This document shows, piece after piece, positions 25,027 to 33,672 of a stretch of 48,761 nucleotides of DNA. The notes beneath the pieces are model-generated. The model was not told the origin of the DNA. It saw only the letters and a program-made list of their open reading frames with translations, and did no database searches. Where the stretch lies: contig JAAFGX010000056.1 of the NCBI GenBank assembly GCA_010365115.1, positions 1 through 48,761 of the forward strand, in the 5' to 3' direction. The translations under genes were made by a program, and so were the position numbers. Origin of the DNA: Paludibacter sp. (GTDB lineage: Bacteria; Bacteroidota; Bacteroidia; Bacteroidales; Paludibacteraceae). The first letter of the stretch is position 1; every line of letters begins with the position of its first letter.

Positions 25027-26427
25027 ATGAAACAACTAACAAAAAAAGGTTTGATTTTTTCCTTGATAGCTATGTTCACTCTAGCATCGTGCGTAACAAA
25101 TGAAGTAACAAATCTAAAACTTAGCAAAACTTCCATAGCATTAAATGTTGGTCAATCGGATTCTTTAATTGCAACGGTAACTTTAACAGGAGATATTAGC
25201 AAACAACCCATTAACTGGATTTCAAGCAATAATGATATTGTAACTATAAAGGAAAGTACTGAACAAAATGCATCCAGAACGAATAGCAAAGCTTCATCCA
25301 CAAAAACCATTGTTTTCACTGCGCTCAAAAGTGGAACCACAACGATAACACTACAAGCCGGCGACAAAACTGCATCGTGTGAGATTTCTGTCAATCAGAC
25401 TAGTTACTCATTCAATCAAGCTTACACTTCCAACTGGGGCGATTACTACGAAACTGGCAACAATAGTTTCGACATGTATTTGCTCGAAAACAGTTTAAGT
25501 CTCAACGACTCCGGAAGAATCATGGGTAACGGCACATTTCTATATCTCGATTTCAATGTCGCTATCACCCAAAATAGTATAAATGAGGGAGATTTTATTC
25601 TCACTAACTCAGGAGCTGTAAACACATTTTTTCCTGGTGAGACGATAGATAATCAGGGTCAATTATTTGATATCGGCACCCGATTAATCACTTTGAACGG
25701 AACAAACCCCATCACAAGCTTCATAAAAGAGGGACGTTATTCGATAACATCAAAAGGAGAAAACTTTTTGATAGAAGGTGACTTGACAACAGAAGACAAT
25801 GAAGTAGTTCATTTCTCGTATGAAGGTCTAGTTCCGGTAACTGATCAGCGGGAAGTGCCTGTCGAAATATCTCCTCTATTTACAAAAGGTGAACTTGTCT
25901 ATTATGGGGAAGCATATAAATCTGCACCATCTCATAATTTTGTTGCTTACCTTGCTACAGAAGGTGTGAATTTTGAAGATTCAGTTTTGAATGGAGAAAT
26001 ATTAATGTTAGAATTTAATACGCCTTTATCGGTAACAGATTCAATACCAAACGGAACTTATAACATGATAACAAAATATACTGGACCAGCCGATTTAATT
26101 CCTTCAACTTTAGTCCCGGGCTTCACCACCACCGATGGAAACAACTGGGGCTGTTGGTATTACGGAGAAACTACTAAAAGACTAACAGATGGAAATATAA
26201 TTGTGAACAAGACTGGAGACCAATACAGCATTAATTACACTTTGTTTGATAAAATTGGTTCCAAAATCTACGGCACTTTCACAGGGCAACTCAAGTACAT
26301 TGATGGAACTGCACCTGCACCAAGTAGCGTTTCTGCAGCACGTGTTAAGAGCAACAAACAAAGCAAAAGTATTTCAAATATATCACGGAAAGTGATGAAA
26401 ATAAAGCCTCTGAAAGTTAGAAGATAA
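25027..26427 (+). CDS. Lipoprotein with a bacterial Ig-like (Big2) domain
   Basis: A 466-aa exported lipoprotein. Seen: signal with LASC (C22); a Big2-type Ig domain (about 27-125: LKLSKTSIALNVGQSDSL, INWISSNNDIVTI, GTTTITLQAG); then two related beta-rich segments, each with a GxxLxLxFN-like strand followed by an 'xGxYxM/T' turn (about 128-270 and 285-420); and a very basic C-terminal tail rich in Lys/Arg (last about 35 residues). Start at 25027 fits the promoter. It is flanked by family B elements on both sides and followed by a terminator. Role unknown; cell-surface binding is a guess from the Ig-like fold. Confidence 0.7.
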   Translation: MKQLTKKGLIFSLIAMFTLASCVTNEVTNLKLSKTSIALNVGQSDSLIATVTLTGDISKQPINWISSNNDIVTIKESTEQNASRTNSKASSTKTIVFTALKSGTTTITLQAGDKTASCEISVNQTSYSFNQAYTSNWGDYYETGNNSFDMYLLENSLSLNDSGRIMGNGTFLYLDFNVAITQNSINEGDFILTNSGAVNTFFPGETIDNQGQLFDIGTRLITLNGTNPITSFIKEGRYSITSKGENFLIEGDLTTEDNEVVHFSYEGLVPVTDQREVPVEISPLFTKGELVYYGEAYKSAPSHNFVAYLATEGVNFEDSVLNGEILMLEFNTPLSVTDSIPNGTYNMITKYTGPADLIPSTLVPGFTTTDGNNWGCWYYGETTKRLTDGNIIVNKTGDQYSINYTLFDKIGSKIYGTFTGQLKYIDGTAPAPSSVSAARVKSNKQSKSISNISRKVMKIKPLKVRR

Positions 26428-26450
26428 TTGTTCAGTAAAAATTCAATTGT

Positions 26451-26485
26451 AAAATCCGCTGTAAGTGATTCTTTCAGCGGATTTT
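26451..26485 (+). terminator. Intrinsic terminator of the Big2 lipoprotein gene
   Basis: A perfect 11-bp stem AAAATCCGCTG/CAGCGGATTTT with a 13-nt loop, 24 bp after the stop codon, followed by CTCATCTT. The A/T ends extend the U-tract on both strands. Confidence 0.8.
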
Positions 26486-26493
26486 CTCATCTT

Positions 26494-26714
26494 ATACCGA
26501 TTGCAGAAATAATTCAGTCCAATGTCGACCCTGCCTGCCGCAGGCATGTGCGTCTAATGGAACATCCCGTGTAACGGGATTGTACTGTTTATTTCTCCCG
26601 TGTGACGGGATCTCCGCTATGCTACGATATGCCTTCCGCAAGCAGAATCTCGAAATACTCAATCGGCATTATACTAAAGCCAATTTTAGACTGAAATAAC
26701 AATTCATTTGGTAT
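26494..26714. mobile_element. Two-hairpin MITE-like element, family B, copy 2 (type II, enlarged)
   Basis: A 221-bp element from ATACC to GGTAT. Ends are of type II (GAAATAATTCAGTCCAAT left; ACTGAAATAATAATTCA right). It is longer than the other copies because it carries extra small palindromes: TGCCTGCCGCAGGCA, ATCCCGTGTAACGGGAT and TCCCGTGTGACGGGA. Sits 9 bp after the terminator of the lipoprotein gene. A truncated left end of another copy (ATACCGCTCGCAGAAATAAT) lies at 26761-26790; the remainder of the spacer up to 26954 holds nothing else recognised. Confidence 0.7.
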
Positions 26715-26954
26715 TACAATCTTATATTTTACTCAAATGAATATTTCATTTCTGTTAATTATACCGCTCGCAGAAATAATACAGTCTAATAATACCTGTT
26801 TAAAATAGTTTGTATCAGTTGATTGAAATTCATAAATATTCATTTTTATCATGATAATTAAAAGTATCTAACACCGTTTGATTTTATATTGGAAATGATT
26901 ATATTTACAACGAATTCAACAACAAATAAAAATTTACAACAAACTAAATTCAGT

Positions 26955-27158
26955 ATGATTTCCGTACATCCACAATACATCAAGGACACTAATGGCAAGA
27001 AATCTTTCATGATTTTGCCTGCTAATGAATTTGATGCTTCACTAGAAAACATCGAAGAGATAGAAGACATTCGGCTATACGACCAAGCCAAAAAAGAGGA
27101 TAATGGTGAGCGTATTTTGTTTACTGATTATTTGAAAAACAGGAAAAAAAATGCCTAA
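26955..27158 (+). CDS. Antitoxin of a type II toxin-antitoxin pair
   Basis: A 67-aa protein (MISVHPQYIKDTNGKKSFM...) with the size and plan of Phd/RelB-type antitoxins: a short beta start, the SFMILPANEFDASLENIEEIED segment (starts at about 18) and an acidic-then-basic tail. It would bind and neutralise the toxin encoded just downstream and repress the operon. Start at 26955 is preferred to 26889 because the added 22 residues are not antitoxin-like. It overlaps the toxin start by 8 bp (ATGCCTAA). The antitoxin is intact although the toxin is broken. Confidence 0.7.
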   Translation: MISVHPQYIKDTNGKKSFMILPANEFDASLENIEEIEDIRLYDQAKKEDNGERILFTDYLKNRKKNA

Positions 27159-27407
27159 GTACAGTGTGTTTTTGTCTAAAAAGCTCAAAAAACGCTTGAT
27201 AAGTTTTCGGACAGTATTGCCGAACCTATATTTGATGCTATTTCAGGTTGAGCAGATAACCCTCGCCCAAATGGATGCAAAAAACTGAAAGGAAGAGATG
27301 GTTACCGCATTCGGACAGGCAATTATCGCATTATTTACGATGTTTTTGACAACAAACTGGTGGTTGATGTTATAGCACTCGGACATAGAAAAGATATTTA
27401 TGAATGA
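27151..27407 (+). pseudogene. RelE/ParE-family toxin, disrupted
   Basis: Reading from ATG 27151 gives MPKYSVFLSKKLKK, then the frame is lost at a run of six A (27187-27192). A one-base shift restores TLDKFSDSIAEPIFDAISG, an in-frame TGA (27249-27251), and then a full toxin C terminus: ADNPRPNGCKKLKGRDGYR, TGNYRIIYDV, and VDVIALGHRKDIYE up to 27407. Restored, the protein would be 85 aa, normal for mRNA-cleaving RelE or gyrase-targeting ParE toxins. Two independent lesions mean it is most likely inactive. A -1 slip at AAAAAAC could repair the first lesion but not the stop. Confidence 0.85.
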
Positions 27408-27419
27408 CAATAATAAGCA

Positions 27420-27453
27420 CCTTCTGATGAAAATCAGGAAGGGCTTTTTTTTT
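27420..27453 (+). terminator. Terminator of the toxin-antitoxin operon
   Basis: Stem CCTTCTGAT/ATCAGGAAGG (one bulge) with a GAAA-like loop, followed by nine T (27445-27453), 12 bp after the toxin stop. Confidence 0.75.
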
Positions 27454-27471
27454 GGCGAAAATGATCCATAA

Positions 27472-27651
27472 GGTACTTCCGAAGTACCCCTCCCCCTTCA
27501 AAGATGAATTAAGACTTGCGCCAGCGTGTGGAGTTCGGCATAGCGTCTTTCGCTATGTCGAAGTTAGAAGGAAGTCTCCAGACTTCCATATTGAAATAGA
27601 ATATGGAAAGCTAGAGCTTTCCTTTTAGCAATGACGAAGCGTGACGCTTCG
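27472..27651. repeat. Tandem array of six short hairpins
   Basis: Six inverted repeats follow each other: 27472-27488 (GGTACTTC), 27534-27562 (TTCGgCATAGCG), 27570-27587 (GGAAGTC), 27586-27606 (CCATATT), 27605-27622 (GGAAAGCT) and 27635-27651 (CGAAGCG). Hairpins three to five share boundary bases, so they are back to back. The array carries no gene and lies behind the broken toxin. Confidence 0.8.
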
Positions 27652-27770
27652 CCAAACAGTTGACGGCATAAGTCCTATACGCTACGAGGAACGGGGTTTA
27701 TATAAAAGGTAAATGCATATAGTTCTGTGATAAATGCATTTATGTTTCAGGGAAATTGATTTATAAAAAA

Positions 27771-27807
27771 CATAAACCGATTCATATCTGATATGAATCG
27801 GTTTATG
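27771..27807 (-). terminator. Perfect 37-nt palindrome with a minus-strand U-tract
   Basis: Arms CATAAACCGATTCATATC and its exact complement flank one base. On the minus strand it is followed by TTTTTTAT, as in a strong intrinsic terminator; on the plus strand there is no T-run. It could be the old distal terminator of the second SusC operon, now separated from it by a family B element, or a protein-binding palindrome. Confidence 0.6.
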
Positions 27808-27936
27808 CTTCACCTGAATAATTAATTAATTTTATCAAAAATTCATTAATGTATTTTATTCTATATAATACATATTAACTAATCCAGTATTATTTGAGAT
27901 TGAAAACCGTAAAGTAACTGAAACACAATTGCCTTA

Positions 27937-28084
27937 ATACCGATTGCACAAACAATATAGTCCAATTTCGACCCTGCCTGCCGCAGGCAAGTTCGTCTTA
28001 TTGTCCAATTTGTTTGTAAGCATCGGCATTAACAACAGTAGACATTTAAAACAGATTGGACTGTTTTAAATGTACAGTTGGTAT
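27937..28084. mobile_element. Two-hairpin MITE-like element, family B, copy 3 (type I)
   Basis: A 148-bp element from ATACC to GGTAT with CACAAACAATATAGTCCAAT on the left, a GCCTGCCGCAGGC module, and the same right hairpin (ACATTTAAAACAG/CTGTTTTAAATGT) as copy 1, identical over more than 50 bp. The spacer 27808-27936 before it shows nothing. Confidence 0.75.
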
Positions 28085-28163
28085 AAGCTAATGGTTGGCA
28101 ACTGATAGCCCCTATAACGGACTTACACCGTCAAATATACTCGCCATGCTCGGCGCACTAAAA

Positions 28164-28199
28164 AAAAATAGTTGTAAGGATTACCTTGCAACTATTTTT
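28164..28199 (-). terminator. Terminator of the second SusC/SusD operon
   Basis: Stem AAAAATAGTTGTAAGG/CCTTGCAACTATTTTT (one mismatch) around a 4-nt loop, 31 bp beyond the stop of the last gene. On the minus strand it ends in a long U-run. Confidence 0.85.
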
Positions 28200-28230
28200 A
28201 ATATAAGACGATATTTAAATCAATTCGAAA

Positions 28231-28782
28231 TTAAGGTTCATCGTCTAACCAACCCGTTCTTCTGTAGCCTTCAGCAGTGTAAACTACGCCAGGAGTTCTA
28301 GAATCTTCAAATTTGAAAGTTATTTTGTCAGACTTGTGACCAGTAGCAGTATCCCAACCATCTATTGTAACTTTGCCATTAGTAACCTTACAAGTTCCAA
28401 CTGATGCACCAGCTGCTAATACTGTATTAGCTCCATTGTCAACATTGAAAGATTTATTGTCAACATTGCAAGTCGCTTTTACCGTAAATGATTTAACAAG
28501 TATTTTTCCTTTAAGAACAGAGCTGGTATCTGTAGTAAAACTATTACTTGTTTTACGTAACCATAACGAAGTCGTCGAATTGCTTGCATCATTTGAGGTT
28601 GTAACAGTAACGAATTTGCTAGTATCTCCTTTAATTGGACTTTCTTTAATAAATCTCACAATCCATTCACCAGAAAGAGGATATACTGGTCCTAGCTCAA
28701 CAACTGGATCTTTAAGAGTTTCGCAGCTTGTAAGTGCAAAGAATACACTCAACACAAACAATGATATCTTTATTTTTTTCAT
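28231..28782 (-). CDS. Small lipoprotein of the second SusC/SusD operon, Lipid_bd-like
   Basis: A 183-aa lipoprotein with signal and lipobox LTSC (C20). The mature part is beta-rich: LSGEWIVRFIKESP, SLWLRKTSNSF, SFTVKATCNVDNKSFNVDN, and a C-terminal VVYTAEGYRRTGWLDDEP. The last motif resembles the GxRRTGFxEDE ending of the Bacteroidota family called lipid-binding putative hydrolase. It is third in the operon, 25 bp after susD. It probably sits on the cell surface or in the periplasm and assists ligand capture; the ligand is unknown. Confidence 0.6.
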   Translation of the reverse strand: MKKIKISLFVLSVFFALTSCETLKDPVVELGPVYPLSGEWIVRFIKESPIKGDTSKFVTVTTSNDASNSTTSLWLRKTSNSFTTDTSSVLKGKILVKSFTVKATCNVDNKSFNVDNGANTVLAAGASVGTCKVTNGKVTIDGWDTATGHKSDKITFKFEDSRTPGVVYTAEGYRRTGWLDDEP

Positions 28783-28807
28783 TTTATTTTATTTATTATG
28801 TTAATAA

Positions 28808-30322
28808 TTATTGTTTGTGCCACCACATTTTTGTCTGCATTGGAATGGAGACTTTTGGTGCATTCGGATTAAAATCTGTAGACGATTTAGGATAAATTAA
28901 ACGTCGTGGGAATTCTTTTGTCGGCAAAACACTATTGATGGAAGGAGCTAAGTCACCTACTACATATGCAGCATTACGAGAATCAACAGACCCATAAACA
29001 GGATATCCAGTTCTGTTAATTTCAAAGAAGGAATTCCATCCTTGAGATCGTACAGCTGAAATCCATTTCTGACGCCAAATAGCTTCTAACTTTGATTCTT
29101 GGGAACTTAATACTGTTTCATCAAAATAATAAGCACCTGCAGGAGCAATAAAAGGAGCGGCATCTAAGCCCCATTGACTAAAGGCAGCGGTAACTCCTAA
29201 ATCGTACTGAGTTTTTGCTTCTGTATTTTTATTGTCTAATACTAAGCATTCAGCTTGTAAAAAGTGACTTTCAGCTGCTGACATTAAATATACAGGATCT
29301 GTTGCGTCTAAAATAGCTTTAGACGAAACAGGTGTCCATGAACTTCCAAGAGTATATCCTCCTTGTGGAAGACCTACAATTGTATCTATTGGTAAATCAT
29401 CTTCATCTTCTGGATGTAAAAATGAATATGATTTAGAGAAGAAGATGTCTTTACGAGGATCTTTGTTTGCATTCAAGTATATTACCAAGGTTGAGCTTGC
29501 TCTTAAATTATTAGTTGTATTTAACTTCCGTCTGTCATTCTCAAAGAGTGGATTTGAATTGTTCTCTTTATCCGTAAACTTTGAAAAAGCCACATCGGTT
29601 GCTAGCAAGTCACCTTCTGCTAGAAGTGTATTTATTTCAGTTTTATTGGTAGCGTAATCACGCAACAATATTTTCAGCTTTAACGTTTTTGCAAACTGAA
29701 TCCAAGTGGCTATATCACCATTCAAAATAAGATCACTTTTTCGTCTACTGTCTAACAACAAAGACTCGGCAGTTAAAGCATCTGCTTTTTTTGCAATTGC
29801 TTGATTCAAGATTGTAATAATACCTGCATTTACTTCTCTACCACTATCATAGGCAGGGTTTACAGAAATCCCTTTATTTGCTTCTTTAAATGGAACTTCA
29901 CCGTAAAAATCGACTAACACATGATATGTAAAAGCTTTCAAAGTTTGTCCTTGTACCCAAAGATTCCATTCGTTTTCTTCTGCCGATTTTGTAATTACAT
30001 TTTCTAAATCAGGTAAGGCTCCTGCATAAAGCAAAGACCATGAACGAGTGATATAAGAATTACTATTCGGCAAATTGTAAGAGTCAATATTTGTATATTG
30101 ATTTGATCCTGTATGTTGAGCGTAGAATTGTGACCACATACTTCCCATTAATTGCAGATCACCACCTATTGCTGAGGTAATAAATACCTCGCCAGATGCC
30201 AACGATAAATCAGCTGAGGCAGAAACTGGATAATTAGGATTTTCATTAATATCCAGCATCTTATCGCACGATGTGGCAAAAAGTGCAAATGACACTATGC
30301 TAATAATAAATATTTTTTTCAT
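28808..30322 (-). CDS. SusD-like lipoprotein (SusD-like_2 type)
   Basis: A 504-aa outer-membrane lipoprotein with signal and TSC (C19). Sequence begins DKMLDINENPNYPVSASADL, then helices with MGSMWSQFYAQHTGSNQY, VQGQTLKAFTYHVLVDFYGEVPF, YLMSAAESHFLQAECLVL and a C-terminal WRQKWISAVRSQGWNSFFEINRTGYP. These are features of the SusD-like_2 class, which caps SusC channels. Compared with the first locus (SusD_RagB class) it is a distinct subtype. It follows susC by 20 bp. Confidence 0.92.
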   Translation of the reverse strand: MKKIFIISIVSFALFATSCDKMLDINENPNYPVSASADLSLASGEVFITSAIGGDLQLMGSMWSQFYAQHTGSNQYTNIDSYNLPNSNSYITRSWSLLYAGALPDLENVITKSAEENEWNLWVQGQTLKAFTYHVLVDFYGEVPFKEANKGISVNPAYDSGREVNAGIITILNQAIAKKADALTAESLLLDSRRKSDLILNGDIATWIQFAKTLKLKILLRDYATNKTEINTLLAEGDLLATDVAFSKFTDKENNSNPLFENDRRKLNTTNNLRASSTLVIYLNANKDPRKDIFFSKSYSFLHPEDEDDLPIDTIVGLPQGGYTLGSSWTPVSSKAILDATDPVYLMSAAESHFLQAECLVLDNKNTEAKTQYDLGVTAAFSQWGLDAAPFIAPAGAYYFDETVLSSQESKLEAIWRQKWISAVRSQGWNSFFEINRTGYPVYGSVDSRNAAYVVGDLAPSINSVLPTKEFPRRLIYPKSSTDFNPNAPKVSIPMQTKMWWHKQ

Positions 30323-30342
30323 TTTTGTATAATTTTTTATGT

Positions 30343-33300
30343 TTAGAAAATTACTTTAATGCTTCCTCCAATATTACGCATAGTAGGTCCTGCAGAAAAT
30401 TCTCCAAAATCAGAGAGCAAATCATTACCATAATTGGTAGCTTCAGGATCTACAAAATTGTTTTCTTGAGGAGTCCACATTAAAAGATTGCGTCCAATAA
30501 AGCTTACTTCTATAGAGGTTAATGCTGAGTTCGTAAATAATCTCTTAGGCAAAGTATAAGACAACGTTACTTCTCTTAATTTAATATATGATTTGTCCAA
30601 CACCATTTTTTCATACATTACCGTATTCGTACTGTGGTTGTAATATGAATACATCGCTTGCCATCCAATAGGTATGTCATTTTCAACATAGTTAGGTAAA
30701 GCAGTTGTTCCAATGTTCTTAACAGAATTTGGCACTATGAATGGTTGACGATTATTAAAAGTAGTAATCGTTGAATTACCATCAAATGCCATTAATTCTG
30801 CTGTGTTACTCCAAAATTTACCACCTTTACGCATATCTAAAACAGCTCCTAAAGAAATTCCTTTAAAAGTGAATCTATTTGTCAAACCTGCAGTAAAGTC
30901 AGGTGCTGAACTACCTACTGTTTTCTGGTTTACTGGATCAATTAGCGGACGACCTGAATTAGCAACAATTGTTTTTCCACCGGCTGTTGCAGCTTGAGGA
31001 ACAGTAAATACTCCAAGAGGTTGCCCTTTAATTGCTTTGAAGTTTACCCCATAAGCAGATAAAATAATGTATTCTTTAGCACCTTCCCATAGCTCTTTTA
31101 CTTCACTTCTGTTCTTAGCAAATGTAAAACCAATTTCCCAATTAAAATCTTTTGTTTTCACAGGAACACCCCAAACACGTAATTCAACACCCTGATTGTT
31201 TACTAAACCTATATTTCTAGCCTGAGAAGTAAATCTGGTTTCTGGAGCTACAGTTGCTAAAATTATTTGATCTTTTGTGTTTTTATTGTAATATGAAGCA
31301 TCAATTCCTAGTCTGTTATTTAAAAATTTTGCTTCAAAACCAAACTCGATTTCAGATGTAAGCTCTGGGCGTAATGCATTATTAGCTGCACGATTACTTT
31401 CAGTTAATCCTAATACGCCAACAATAGGAGTATATACTGATCCCATTCCTAAGTTTACTTGTGTGGGAAGATATACTGAACTTGTGAGATATGTATTAGC
31501 ATCGTTTCCTGTCATTCCCCATGCAGCACGTAGCTTTAACATGTTCAATACATCGCTCTTCATCGCAGGTATTGCATCTGTAAGTATAGCCGTTGCATTT
31601 ACTCCTGGATAAAAATAACTATTCAATCCTGTTGGTAATGTAGAAGACCAATCATTACGTAACGATACGGTTGCAAATGCCCAGTCTCTGAAACTTAAAT
31701 CAAATTGACCTAAAGCTCCAAATAAACGGCGATTGTAAACTGATCCAAATCTTATGGAAGTATCATCACCACTTGTTACAGGATTATCCCCGCCATTAAG
31801 TAGGCTATACCATCCTGGTTGTACTAGTCCAAATAAATATGACTTTAGATTGTATCCCGATCTTTCGTTATAGTTAACTCCAGCAATTCCAGTTAATCTA
31901 AAATCACTATTTAACTGATAATCTGCGCTAAGGAAAGTAGTTGCATCTAATTGACCTACATAGGAATTCTTTTCCTGATATGTCCCGACCTCATCATTTT
32001 TATTACCGTAACTCCAAGAATCAATACTTGTTTTTGCAACCGCATTCCAACTACGTTGACGAGAATTTGTATAATCACCACCAATGCGACCTACCCATTT
32101 CAAACCTTTGACTAAGTCCAAGTTTAATTCAACCTTACCATAAACTCTGTCATCTTTGTATTCATTTCCGTTGTTTGCAACAACCCAAAATGGATTCTGA
32201 GCATACCAAGTATAAAAATTATCTACGTTATGATAGATACTTTTATAATCTTTCAATTGTTTAACAGGTATATCTACAGGCATTTGTGCAATTTCCTGAA
32301 ACATAGTTGCTCCATCTGATCCTTGACCAGAACTTACTGCCGTAATATTCTTTTTGACGTAATTCACATCGTAAGAAGCAGAGAATTTTTTATATTTTGT
32401 ATCTCCTCTAAATGAAACAATGTTTCGTTTGAACATATCAGCTTTTGTAGGAAGTATTCCATCTGTAGTTACATTGCCAAATGAAAGTAGAAATGACGTA
32501 TTTTCACCACCACTTGCTATAGAAAGCGTATTGTTATATTCCATTCCTGTTTCATAAAAGTCACGCATATTATCTTTTATATAACTAAACGGCTTACTCA
32601 TAATTTTGTAATCAGAATAAAGTGCAGGAGGTGTTGTTGGTCCACCACTACCATTATCAGAATATGCACCCCAAACATTTTCTCTACCATCTAATCTTGG
32701 TCCCCATGATCCATTTTCAGCTGCATCCCAAAACGGCCAGCCTTGCCCAAAGGTTTGTTGAGTTTGAGGTACTCTTAATACGTTCGAAGCTGTAACAGAT
32801 CCGTTATAAATTACCGATAACTTTCCAGTGTTTGTACCCCTTTTTGTTGTTATTACAATCACACCATTAGCAGCACGCGATCCGTACAACGCAGTTGCAG
32901 AAGCACCTTTTAATACAGTAACAGACTCTACATCATCTGGATTAATATCTGAAGCTTGGTTTCCAAAATCGACAGAATTATTTGAACCATTGTCACCTTG
33001 AAAATCATTTTGCATAGGAACACCATTCACAACATACAAAGGCTGATTGCTACCAGAAAAAGAAGTAACACCACGAATTACAACTTTTTGAGAAGATCCT
33101 GTGCCTCCTGCAGAAGTTATAGTTAATCCAGCTACTTTACCTTGTAAACCTCCCATTACAGAAGCTCCTTTAGAAGCGTTAATGTCGTCTCCTTTAACAG
33201 TGGAAGCAGAAAATCCAATTGACTTTTCTGAACGTTTTAGACCAAACGCTGTTACAACAAGTTCATCAATCATTAACTCATCCGATTGAAGTTTAACGAT

Positions 33301-33570
33301 CATGTTGTTTGTACCTTCAATTTCTAACGATTTCATTCCAACGTATGAAATCAATAAAGTTTTTGCAGTACCCTGCAAACTGATAGAAAATTTACCATCT
33401 GCATCAGTAATTGTACCATTTGTTGTACCTCTTACCATTACAGTAGCACCAATAATAGGTTGCCCATCATCCGCGGAAACCACTTTTCCGGAAACGGATC
33501 TAGATTGAGCATTAACCAAACCTACGCCTACCAAAAACAGGCAGGCCAATAAGAACGTTAGTTTTCTCAT
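30343..33570 (-). CDS. SusC/RagA-family TonB-linked outer-membrane transporter
   Basis: A 1075-aa SusC-type channel. Seen: signal peptide (1-21, ends VNA-Q), carboxypeptidase-regulatory-like domain (SGKVVSADDGQPIIGATVMV, GTITDADGKFSISL), the TonB-box-like DELVVTAFGLKRSEKS, plug with VIRGVTSFSGSNQPLYVVNG and SATALYGSRAANGVIVITTKRG, then a long barrel ending GGSIKVIF with terminal Phe. First gene of a three-gene operon with a clear promoter. No carbohydrate-active enzyme is nearby to reveal the ligand. Confidence 0.95.
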   Translation of the reverse strand: MRKLTFLLACLFLVGVGLVNAQSRSVSGKVVSADDGQPIIGATVMVRGTTNGTITDADGKFSISLQGTAKTLLISYVGMKSLEIEGTNNMIVKLQSDELMIDELVVTAFGLKRSEKSIGFSASTVKGDDINASKGASVMGGLQGKVAGLTITSAGGTGSSQKVVIRGVTSFSGSNQPLYVVNGVPMQNDFQGDNGSNNSVDFGNQASDINPDDVESVTVLKGASATALYGSRAANGVIVITTKRGTNTGKLSVIYNGSVTASNVLRVPQTQQTFGQGWPFWDAAENGSWGPRLDGRENVWGAYSDNGSGGPTTPPALYSDYKIMSKPFSYIKDNMRDFYETGMEYNNTLSIASGGENTSFLLSFGNVTTDGILPTKADMFKRNIVSFRGDTKYKKFSASYDVNYVKKNITAVSSGQGSDGATMFQEIAQMPVDIPVKQLKDYKSIYHNVDNFYTWYAQNPFWVVANNGNEYKDDRVYGKVELNLDLVKGLKWVGRIGGDYTNSRQRSWNAVAKTSIDSWSYGNKNDEVGTYQEKNSYVGQLDATTFLSADYQLNSDFRLTGIAGVNYNERSGYNLKSYLFGLVQPGWYSLLNGGDNPVTSGDDTSIRFGSVYNRRLFGALGQFDLSFRDWAFATVSLRNDWSSTLPTGLNSYFYPGVNATAILTDAIPAMKSDVLNMLKLRAAWGMTGNDANTYLTSSVYLPTQVNLGMGSVYTPIVGVLGLTESNRAANNALRPELTSEIEFGFEAKFLNNRLGIDASYYNKNTKDQIILATVAPETRFTSQARNIGLVNNQGVELRVWGVPVKTKDFNWEIGFTFAKNRSEVKELWEGAKEYIILSAYGVNFKAIKGQPLGVFTVPQAATAGGKTIVANSGRPLIDPVNQKTVGSSAPDFTAGLTNRFTFKGISLGAVLDMRKGGKFWSNTAELMAFDGNSTITTFNNRQPFIVPNSVKNIGTTALPNYVENDIPIGWQAMYSYYNHSTNTVMYEKMVLDKSYIKLREVTLSYTLPKRLFTNSALTSIEVSFIGRNLLMWTPQENNFVDPEATNYGNDLLSDFGEFSAGPTMRNIGGSIKVIF

Positions 33571-33640
33571 AAATTTAACATTTTGTTTGTTAATCTTCTT
33601 TAATTTGCGTTTATTCTACTTTGTTCATAAAATCAGATGG

Positions 33641-33672
33641 CAAAAATAAAGTATTAAAAATTAAAAAACAAG
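33641..33672 (-). promoter_or_regulatory. Promoter of the second SusC operon
   Basis: On the minus strand CTTG (33669-33672) lies 20 nt before TATTTTTG (33641-33648), an exact -7 box. The leader is about 65 nt. Confidence 0.7.

Noticed and set aside
27187..27193. Programmed -1 frameshifting at AAAAAAC in the toxin gene
   Set aside because: The shift would restore the frame but an in-frame TGA at 27249 still truncates the product, so decay is the simpler explanation.
27472..27651. The hairpin array as a CRISPR array
   Set aside because: The repeats differ from each other in sequence, there are no regular spacers and no cas genes nearby.
28095..28301. A 68-codon plus-strand frame at the end of the second SusC operon
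   Set aside because: It crosses the operon terminator and overlaps the lipoprotein gene on the other strand; it looks like a shadow frame.
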